Positions 56,501-64,000 of a stretch of 64,000 nucleotides of DNA are shown piece after piece; position 1 is the first letter of the stretch; the number at the start of each line of letters is the position of its first letter. The notes beneath the pieces were generated by a model. The model did not search any database. It was not told the origin of the DNA and was given only the letters and a program-made list of their open reading frames with translations. Both the position numbers and the translations under genes were made by a program. Source of the DNA: Limnephilus marmoratus (lineage: Eukaryota > Arthropoda > Insecta > Trichoptera > Limnephilidae); the NCBI GenBank assembly GCA_917880885.1, contig OU862908.1, forward strand, positions 9,212,501-9,276,500, given 5' to 3'.

Positions 56501-59500
56501 TGCTATGATATTATTATAACATTTAATAGGAGTGTAAAAAAATTGTAATAAAGCGTCGATGACACACGGCTAGTTTACAAGCTACTATCTACTAAGTTTA
56601 AAAGCGGGAAAATCGGCGAGTGAGATTGCATGATGACACACAAAACTGTCCACTCGCTCAGAAGCGTAGGAAACTGAGGTCACTTTTAGCGCCAGTAACA
56701 AGAATAACGACGCCTGCGTGAACTAATTCTTCAGATGTTTGACAGTCGAAATCAGCTGTTTATCGGAAGCCATGTTGGAAACGTAAATAAACCAATCACG
56801 AGCAAGCGTGTAGGCGAGTAAAGTGGACGACCTTTCAAATTTTTTTCGTAGATTGTCAACAATCTGCTAGTTGCTGCTAGTTAGCAAGTGACACGATGAC
56901 ACTGGGCGAGTTCACTAACAGATAGTGAATTTCCTAGATAGTAGCTTGTAAATTAGCCGTGTGTCATCGACGCTTAACACATCAAAAGATTTTGTCGGCC
57001 TCTGTGGTCGAGGGGTAAGGCTCTTGACTAGCAATTCGAAGGTCACAGTTCACACCATTTAGAATTGAAACATTGCTTGAAATGGCTTTGGCCTTGTTTG
57101 GTGACCAAATTTGAATAGCCAGGAACTCCCGCACCTTCCTCTTCCCCTCCGCCTATATTCAGCCTCACAACATACTCCAAATGGGGATGTCATAATCTAA
57201 CTGGCTCCAGGAGAGGGTGAGGTTTGACCAGGTCTTTGTGGCGGATGCATCTGCCCACCTGCTGCGTGGCAGGTCGGATCGAGAGATACTGGTTAAGGAA
57301 GGCCTTTTGAACTTTCCAGTCGCACTCTCTCGACCCATTGCCTTGTACCGCAGTTAAAGGGATGGATTCATATTCTCCTGGACACACTGACCCCCAGATT
57401 CCTACCCATTCCTCATACCTTTTTCCTTCCCAGAACATCCTATCCTTCCCTTCTTTAAAAAGACATAGGCCCTGAGGGAAATTATTTTCCTTAGGGCCTC
57501 CTGTGTGGAGCTAATGTAAATAAAGAGTAGTTGGGACTCTTGTGCGGTATTCATATAAAAAAAGAAAAATTTTGATAAAACATGTTTTTCACCCCTGGAT
57601 GTCACAAAAAAACCTAAGAAACGTAAGTTTAAAATAAATCAGTCTGAAGAAGCCCGTAGAAGGGTAAAACCAGTCATGTTCCAAATAAACGATGTTTCAC
57701 AAATACATATTTTTTTAAATTTATATTACTCGTATTATTTATAAACAAGTGGAACAAAGTTATAATTAATGTTTTTTAATCATAATATTTTTAAAGATCC
57801 TTGAAAATGATTGTTAACACTACTAAGTATGGTATTAAGCCTGGGTAACCTAAGTGTACAATCTATGTACAATGAAGTATCAAATAGCAAAAATATTATG
57901 CATCACTTTTTATGCCAAATTAATGTTATAACTAACTACAATGGATTTAGTAAATAAGTCAAAAATAATTTCTATGCCCGATTCTAAATACCAAGCGAAA
58001 TGTTCATGTTAAAATTATTTTTTAAATCAATGCAAGGGCAAACCAATCTAGTTTAATCAACTATGAATGTTGTTCTTATGTTAAGAATGTAACAAGGCAT
58101 CATGAAAATGAATGAAAACCTTTAAAGTTTATTAGATGTTAGTATGATGACAATGTGGCATTCTTCACCATGCCTTTTAAAATAACATGTACCAACGTGT
58201 TATATGATTGATGGGTGTTAGTGCTACACTTTACATTTTGATTGATGTAATGTTTTGATTTATACTAGAATAATGTCACAATAATGCACCATGTTTCACA
58301 TTCAAACCACAAAACTTTAGTAAAATCTGAAACTTGTGTAAATCACTGGAAAATTGATTGATAACCAATTTTAAGGAGAATTCTTCTACACACAATAGCT
58401 TTTTCTCGTAAGTGACTTATGGCATAATTAACAATGTACGTGACATTGTTTACTGTAATTTTTAGCAAGTTGCCTTGGCGCGAGTTTTTAACAGATCTAA
58501 TCGCGTCCATGTGAACTTTCAGCCTTCTCACAGCTTATGAAATCAGTTTGATAAGTTGAGACGCTTACCTATCTAAAATCTTTAAAGGATTATTTTTTCT
58601 TAACACTGGTATTATAAGTGCTTAATTATCTCCCGAAAACAATATAAAATAAAACTTAAATAAGCACTACAAAAAACAAATGTAAATGGAAAGAAAATTT
58701 TGTGATTCAAAAAACCGAAGATATACAATTTATTTTTCTGATGGTAATATGTTTCTGAAAATTAGCATCCTTTTTTTGATAGCGATCCAATCCTTTCTAA
58801 CCTCAATGTTTTTGTTTCTGAGATGACATTGAAGTTAGTTGCCGACATCTAGCTGTCAGTCGGATAAAATGAAAGAACTGCTATTGGTCTTCCTTTCTTG
58901 ATTCTTCTCAACTTACAAGAGTACTGATTGCTGTGAGCACATACATAAGTTAAACTTACGTGAGCATTAATTACTATAAGTTGGTCGAACATGTAAACAT
59001 ACTTTTGAGTAACTTATCAAAAACTTACACAATTCGTAAATTTTACCTCCGCGAGTAAAGCTAGTCTAAAAATGTACCCCCATCTTTCAGATGTTTTGAA
59101 CAAGGGAATACCATAGACACAAAAAACCCTGGGAAGCAATAAGTAAACTATAAACACACATATACCATACTCCACATAACCTATTTTGGGATATTATAAA
59201 CTTTTTTCTTGGAACATCACGAACAATCAATCACCGTATAGTGGTGAAATGCATTGCTTAAATCAGAAATATAAACTTTTGTTTTAAAGGTTTAAAAGTA
59301 AATTATTTGGAACCATGAAACCGCGGTTTGTTCGGCGAAAAACACCAAATTTTTTAAAATTTTGAAAGCAGTAAGTTTATAAGATCAAAGGACAAATTCG
59401 AAGTAATCAATCAAAACATAGAGTGCATTGCGACAGCGAGTTGTTATAATATTAGTGTTAAAACCTGGGTTTATGCTGTAGTAGAAATTCTTCCACGAGT

Positions 59501-59645
59501 CAAGCCACACCTCGGCGAGGCGCGCATTGTTGTGATTGACAATACGGCTCGTCCCCCCTGGGAAGGAGTAGGGCGTGGACTTCCTGAACACGTGGCCCAC
59601 GTGCGAACACGGCACGATCTCCAGCACGCCCCCGCACATCCACAC
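53359..59645 (-). CDS. Pgant5: Polypeptide N-acetylgalactosaminyltransferase, Pgant5/GALNT1-like (3' part, 4 coding exons)
   Basis: Golgi type II membrane enzyme that starts mucin-type O-glycosylation by moving GalNAc from UDP-GalNAc to Ser/Thr. Coding exons, in transcript order, are 59465-59645, 55725-55864, 54285-54518 and 53359-53541, in phase, for 245 residues. The first holds [20 protein letters not shown], whose GHVFR-type histidine is a metal/UDP ligand in the family. The second ends the catalytic domain ([16 protein letters not shown]). The last two form a ricin-type lectin domain with three repeats (NCLD, NCLD, ACLQ; NQVF, NQAW, QQW). The sequence is closest to Drosophila Pgant5 from memory; the exact paralogue is an inference. 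The membrane anchor, the DxH and the WGGEN motif are encoded upstream; no such exon is visible up to 64000, so the gene probably continues past the right edge. Confidence 0.93.
54285..54518 (-). CDS. Pgant5: Pgant5-like coding exon (ricin lectin repeats alpha and beta)
   Basis: 78 codons in phase 0 between TTACAG and GTGAGT. It starts [14 protein letters not shown], includes [20 protein letters not shown] and SDDNCLD, and ends [10 protein letters not shown]. The two CLD/QxW-type repeats bind GalNAc in this family and steer follow-up glycosylation. Confidence 0.95.
55081..55176 (+). repeat. Tandem duplication, about 48-bp unit
   Basis: AAGAAACT(G/A)(C/T)TTTCTAAGG and AGCTTTGAAACATCCATTTG occur twice in direct succession. 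Confidence 0.85.
55250..55350 (-). repeat. Retroposon S2 3' fragment, minus
   Basis: TTTTTTTTCATCAACTTC then CACACAGGAGGCCTTGAGG and TTTCGCTCAGGGCCTATGAC. Confidence 0.55.
55725..55864 (-). CDS. Pgant5: Pgant5-like coding exon (end of catalytic domain)
   Basis: Starts GT GCT CGT after acceptor GCGCAG and ends GGA GAT before donor GTAAGC; 140 nt. It encodes [20 protein letters not shown] and then the stretch to PLDYYYLGD, the linker from the catalytic to the lectin domain. Confidence 0.94.
56046..56156 (+). repeat. Tandem duplication, about 55-bp unit
   Basis: GATGAATCACAGG(A/G)AAATT and AAAAGTACTTTTTTAATATA occur twice. Confidence 0.85.
56552..56974. mobile_element. Harbinger-like MITE (423 bp), near-perfect 40-bp TIRs
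   Basis: AGCGTCGATGACACACGGCT and its inverse AGCCGTGTGTCATCGACGCT, continuing into TTTACAAGCTACTATCTA, with TAA at both flanks (56549-56551, 56975-56977). High arm identity suggests a recent insertion. Confidence 0.88.
56995..57560 (+). mobile_element. SINE S1, interrupted by retroposon S2
   Basis: Head GGCCTCTGTGGTCGAGGGG; body GAATTGAAACATTGCTTG to AACTGGCTCCAG (57210), then insert, then GTTGGGACTCTTGTGCGGTA to the tail at 57560. The B-box part is missing. Confidence 0.8.
57222..57520 (-). mobile_element. Retroposon S2 copy inside SINE S1, minus
   Basis: CACTGACCCCCAGATTCCTA, CATAGGCCCTGAGGGAAAT and GGGCCTCCTGTGTGGAGC match 13150-13330 reversed; the left half (GTTTGACCAGGTCTTTGTGG, TGCTGCGTGGCAGG) is unique here. 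Confidence 0.6.
57561..58394. other. AT-rich Pgant5-like intron sequence
   Basis: No exon or repeat recognised. Confidence 0.4.
58395..59074. mobile_element. TIR element family G, copy 2, reversed
   Basis: Ends CTCGTAAGTGACTTATGG and GAGTAAAGCTAGTC; matches 19876-20647 on the other strand. Confidence 0.75.
59465..59645 (-). CDS. Pgant5: Pgant5-like coding exon (catalytic domain, Gal/GalNAc-T region)
   Basis: 60 codons plus one base, starting GTG TGG ATG TGC in phase 0 after acceptor TGTAG. It encodes [23 protein letters not shown] and [14 protein letters not shown]. The donor GTTTTA is weak, but phase 1 fits the next exon (GGT, Gly). Confidence 0.92.
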
Positions 59646-60248
59646 CTACACACACCAACCGCACCATGCCAGACATCATCACACCCAACGTACTCGTTTG
59701 TTATTGCCTGTGTCTCTCTCATGCTGTACGTGGCCAGAGTACTGTGGTGTGCTTGCGTCAGAGCTTGGATATTAACCTTTACAACGCAATTGACACGATG
59801 TATGTGTTTTAGTGAAACTTCATGGATCATATTTGCGACATCCACATACGGCTGATGGACCACACGTGCGATAGCAGTTTCCATCTGTTTAAATTATGAT
59901 TACTCCTTTTGAAAGATGTAAAGCCATTCTGTTTTGTGAAACACAATCTACTTCGCAAAACCCTATTCGTATTTCATTTTTGTCATAAAAAATTGAAGAT
60001 TGGGATATCGACTGCTTTAATTTTAACTACCCTAACTTCAAGTAAGGCAAAGCTTTCCAAAATATGGTCCATGCTTGTTATTGTATGCCAAATCGTTGCA
60101 GATAGTGCTAGTTAGATGCTATAGAAGCCGTATCAACATAATTCGCAGATTAGGTAAGAGAAAAAACTGGAGCAAACAATGCTTACACAAAAAGATATAT
60201 TTTTTGCCAGAAAGGGAATCGAATTCACAACCCCTACAATCAAATTTA

Positions 60249-61130
60249 CGAGGGCTGTTCGTAAAATAAGGTCTCAAGGTTATGTGGTAGCGAGGAACGA
60301 TTTTACGTGCGATCCGGCAACACTGGCGTGTAGCCTGGTTTCCCCTTGCCAAATCCCCATCATGCTGCACACTTTGTGACTCTTAGTCTCGGCGTGGCAG
60401 CCGTTCGCGATGGAGCTTCCAATCGCCGCACCCGCCAGGCGTAAGTTATGAAACTTTGCTTCAATGAATCTGAATGATGCCACTGACGGGATTGTTCCTT
60501 TGTCTTTGTTTTCGTGTAGTGTACCCAGGTCTCGTCCCCAGTTACAATTGAGTCCAAGAATTCTTCGGCATCGATGTCGTAGCACTCAAGAAATTCGCAG
60601 GCTACTTTAACCCGTTGTGGTTTATGATCTTCGGTGAGCATTTTGGAACCCACCTTGGGCAGACCTTGTAGTCACCCAAATGTTATGTCAAAATCTTGTC
60701 AATAGTAATCTTACTGACGTCAGGGATCATGTCACAGAGCTTCCGAACCGTCATCCGAACCAATCTGCAATCATTGCCTTTTCCACTTTGGCAATGGTTT
60801 CATCCGAAACCGATGCCGTTTGGCATTCTTTTAAATTCTCTGCACCATTTGCGCACGTCTTTCTCACTCATCTACTATTTTCCGTACACTTCAAGCCTCT
60901 GAGAATGAATGCCTACCGGGGTTTTGTAGTAATTCACGCCTGGCGGGTGCGGCGAGTGGAAGCTCCATCGCGAACGGCTGCCACACTCAGACTAAGTGTT
61001 GCAGAGAGTGCAGCGTGATGGGGATTTGGCGTAGGGGAACCAGGCTACAAGCTAGTGTTGCCGGATCTCGCATAAAATTGTTCCTAGCGACCTCAGCACC
61101 TTGGAGAGCTTATTTTACAGATAGCCCTTG
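60249..61130 (-). mobile_element. Rearranged mariner element with long inverted ends (882 bp)
   Basis: The ends CGAGGGCTGTTCGTAAAATA and (inverse) CAAGGGCTATCTGTAAAATA are flanked by TA (60247-60248, 61131-61132). Both ends are mirrored for about 200 bp, to the frame encoding AWRVRR(L/V)EAPSRTAAT on each side. Between them the minus strand carries N-terminal (DVRKWCREFK-like) and central (DSIVTGDETWVHY) transposase pieces with stops. The C-terminal part with the last catalytic Asp is missing. Confidence 0.85.
60360..60905 (-). pseudogene. Mariner transposase remnant
   Basis: MLTEDHKPQRVKVACEFLE and FLDSIVTGDETWVHYTK (about 60470-60640) are the mariner central region with the TGDETW signature; upstream, 60680-60900 gives the HTH end with several stops. 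It is broken by stops and by loss of the C-terminal part. Confidence 0.8.
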
Positions 61131-62039
61131 TAAATTCATAGACCGTAATATAGAGGCTAACTAACAGGTCACAAGCTATGCCAGTCTATACAGACTACAA
61201 CATAATTGTTGTAGTCTACACATTTAACATTGGGTCAAGCAAAAACATATTGACAATTTTTTTTTTTATTTTCCCTGTAATATGGGCCCTGCCGTCTGGA
61301 TGTTGTGATGTTGATTATTTGATAAATCTCACTAAAATATCTCTACAGCTGTATCAAAGAACATTGTTAAATAAACATCAGTACATGCAACAAGCGGGCC
61401 ATAGACAGCCGTCACTTGGCTGCTTCATTATTAGCATAATAGGGATCTACACAATTCAAAATGCAAATGCCAATGCGTAAACAAGCTCACGGTCGCACCA
61501 CAGTACTCTCACCACGTGCTATACTGCCTTACTCTTACATGGAGCTTTGTTAGTGTCGCATGATGTGAGATCAAAACTCAATACATAAGGCGTACGGGTG
61601 ATTAGTTAACAATACAATGTTTTAAATGGTAAAGGGTTAACAGTAGCTATTATAATACTAATTTTTGCATGGTTAAACAACAGTTATTATGGGCAACAGT
61701 GGGTTAAGATTGTTTTCAATTAAAAAAAACATTACAACAACTTTACGGCAACTTTTAAAATTAACCTCCATCCATTAAACTACATCAAAAAATTTATTTT
61801 CCAATGTAGCGGCACTATTTTTTTATGTACGCAGATGATTGGTAGATTGATTAAGCAAATTTTAAAAGTAGAGCATGTTCTCGGCTTATCTAAGATATTT
61901 AAGCTATTTATTAATTTAATATGTACTTTAGTTATTGTAAAATGATTACATAATATGGGGAAGTCAAATGTTTAATAACAATAATGTGCTCAGATGAAAG
62001 AAACCAAGTGAAAAATATTATGATCTAAAAAAATGGCCA
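61131..62039. other. AT-rich sequence 5' of the visible Pgant5-like exons
   Basis: No glycosyltransferase exon or other gene found; a 100-codon frame at 61178-61480 has no recognisable feature. Confidence 0.4.
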
Positions 62040-63580
62040 ACTTTCGACCAAACTGGACTCGCCTAATATGAGAAAAAACCTTCAGATTCTCTTAATTACT
62101 ATAAAAGACAACTTTTTGCATTCGGGGCGATGGAAAATAATGCATTCAAAATATCAATTGCGTAAAATGAAAATGTATTTTCGCATACGAGAGACTGCAT
62201 CAATTTGCGGCCATTTACAATAATTCCTGTCATTTTGTTATGTTAGTATTCCTGATACTACACGCAAGCCTAGATGCTAGTTCGTAGCCAAATTCATGCG
62301 GATACATGAAATGACGAGTACTATTAAAAGCACAAAAGCCTTTTTTCATTTTATTTTAATATACATCCCAGATTTTGAATGGTATGTATGGCAAGCAGGT
62401 TTTATCTAACAGGTAAGTGTAATTATTTTAATACCTTTCTTTTGCCCAAAAGCCTTTTTTTATCTTATTTTATTTCCAGAATTTTGCCAAACTATTCTCC
62501 GTCCAAAATAAGATCAACCCGTGACCGCGCATGTCTCCACCCCTCCCCCCGTCTGCTGCTTGAATGCGCGTTAACCCATTAGATTCCCGTGTTTAAATAA
62601 ATTAACTAAATTATTTAATTATTATTTTCCACCCACCTGCAATCAAAAATTTTAACAATTTATTCATTTAAATAATTATTGTAATGGTTCTCCAATAAAC
62701 GCACTGCATTTTATCAATTTTTGAAAATATGCTCAATGAAATCACCGATTTTTGTATGATGTTTGCGAAATTTCATGTTCTCCAGATATTTTTTTTTACA
62801 AATAATAATAATTGTGAGTTGAGGTTTGTGTACGGCCTATAAAAAAATAAAACTGATTAACACCAACATTCAGTAATTTTATAGTACAGTACGTAACACC
62901 ATTGTTTTATAAATATGCATTGTTCATATTGTTACAATTCGAATATAAGGACATAATTATTAATGTCATACTTTCCTATTTTGTTATTTGCAATTAGTGA
63001 CAGTGATATCTAATGAATTAGGACTTGGCTGAAACATTGATGTTTGAATAATCGACCACCATAACACGGGCATGTGCCGTAAAATGTAAGCATTGTCGTA
63101 AAATCCGCAAAGTGTGTTACCATAGAAAGCAATGAATGAAGAAAAATTAGTAATAATAAATATACATTTTATCACAGGGTCTGAAAGGGTTAAAATTTCA
63201 AGACACGTACATACAGCGCGACAGCCGACGAACGACTATGGGCGGAGTAACACAGCGGTGGTGAAGGGACCGAAGAAGGGGGCGGGGTATGCGCAATACG
63301 AACCAAATTTCGTACTCTCCCAAGTTGATCTAAAGGTGGACGGAGAATAGTGCTTACCTGATACGCGTAGATTACATTGCAGTAACAGAAAACGACAAAT
63401 TATTTTAAATGGCCGAGGATTGATGTGATCCTGTACACAAAAGTAAAATTTTTACGATAATTGAAATTTTGAATGCATTATTTTCAAAAGTTGTCTTTTA
63501 TAGTAATTAAGATGAATCTAAAGGTTTTTTCTAAAAAAATATTTGTATCAAGCGTGTCCAGTTCGATCGAAAGATTACCA
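62040..63580. mobile_element. Long inverted-repeat element family F (about 1.5 kb)
   Basis: Left: TTTCGACCAAACTGGAC, TTAATTACTATAAAAGACAA, AATAATGCATTCAAAAT. Right, reversed: TTTCGATCGAACTGGACACG and the same blocks (63459-63560). Inner pair: ACTATTCTCCGTCCA (62488) and TGGACGGAGAATAGT (63337). Arms diverge, and there is no transposase. Shares blocks with 19258-19612. Confidence 0.7.
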
Positions 63581-64000
63581 AAAAAATTATCAGTATTGAT
63601 AATGTTTTATTATAGATATGAATTCAGCTCAGCATAAAGCAACTTTGGGCAATATTAATATTAATATCTGTCAGATTAGAACTTAATACATTTATTGACT
63701 CCATAAAATTGATTAACAAGCTGTACATATAAGCCTTTAATATTTTTAATCACAAAGCCAAAGTTAACAAGCAATATGCTTTTACAACACAAGCTTAGCT
63801 TAATGTTATTTTACCAATATGTAATTAAAACAAGTGTCTTGTAAGAAACATAATATTAATTAGATACTATGTTGTTATGTCATGTTAAAAGTTACATCAT
63901 CTGTTATTATTATATCTGCAATCAAATAAATAAATGATTTGTTATTTGGATGGATGAATGTTGGTTAGCAAAACAAAGTGCGGGTAATTTATTAGTAAAA
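63581..64000. other. AT-rich sequence at right edge
   Basis: Nothing recognised. Confidence 0.35.

Noticed and set aside
59471..59884. 137-codon minus-strand ORF and plus-strand mirror frames
   Set aside because: Shadow of the GC-rich glycosyltransferase exon; the real frame has VWMCGG and correct splice sites.
60195..60240. tRNA 3' half (AATTCGATTCCC on minus strand)
   Set aside because: Only a B-box-like stretch; no A box or acceptor stem at the right distance. The same holds for 29755-29790 and 30340-30375.
61178..61480. 100-codon plus-strand ORF
   Set aside because: AT-rich, no family resemblance, and no splice or start context that supports a gene.

Overview
The window is nuclear DNA of an animal, almost certainly an insect. 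Coding exons are short and GC-rich, with GT/AG introns, and sit in AT-rich sequence packed with cut-and-paste transposons, MITEs, SINEs and Helitron-like ends. There is no bacterial-style operon structure. The order is uncertain; Lepidoptera is possible, but nothing seen here is decisive.

Three genes can be supported. (1) On the minus strand, from 32862 down to 2984, lies a complete eight-exon gene for the E2 subunit (dihydrolipoamide acetyltransferase, DLAT) of the mitochondrial pyruvate dehydrogenase complex. It encodes 493 residues: targeting peptide, one lipoyl domain, Ala/Pro linker, E1/E3-binding domain and catalytic domain with the DHRVVDG motif. All phases join without a break. (2) On the plus strand, 34128-41092, lies a complete three-exon gene for ribosomal protein L37A (eL43), whose first coding exon is only the ATG and which has a pyrimidine-rich TCT/TOP start region. 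The two genes are head to head, 1.27 kb apart. (3) On the minus strand, 59645 down to 53359, lie the last four coding exons of a polypeptide N-acetylgalactosaminyltransferase resembling Pgant5/GALNT1: the end of the catalytic domain and a ricin-type lectin domain. Its 5' exons are not visible and probably lie beyond the right edge.

Most of the rest is mobile DNA. By region: 0.2-6 kb holds a MITE, a minisatellite, a hAT-like MITE and a TTAA element. At 7.6-11.2 kb there is a three-layer transposon nest whose innermost 2.4-kb element carries a decayed array of about 16 C2H2 zinc fingers. At 11.3-31 kb the DLAT introns hold tandem arrays, SINEs, TTAA MITEs, a Tc1 relic, a mariner relic and Helitron-like ends. 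At 34.5-40.9 kb the large RpL37A intron holds TTAA elements, a hAT inserted in one of them, and a TIR element hosting a SINE. At 41.1-53.3 kb there is a gene-free stretch with foldback elements and a Harbinger-like MITE. At 53-59.7 kb are the glycosyltransferase exons with MITEs and SINEs between them, and at 60-64 kb a rearranged mariner and a long inverted-repeat element.

The three genes have unrelated housekeeping or secretory roles (mitochondrial carbon flux, translation, Golgi O-glycosylation); nothing suggests that they act together. The most notable structure is the zinc-finger-bearing transposon nest at 7577-11221.
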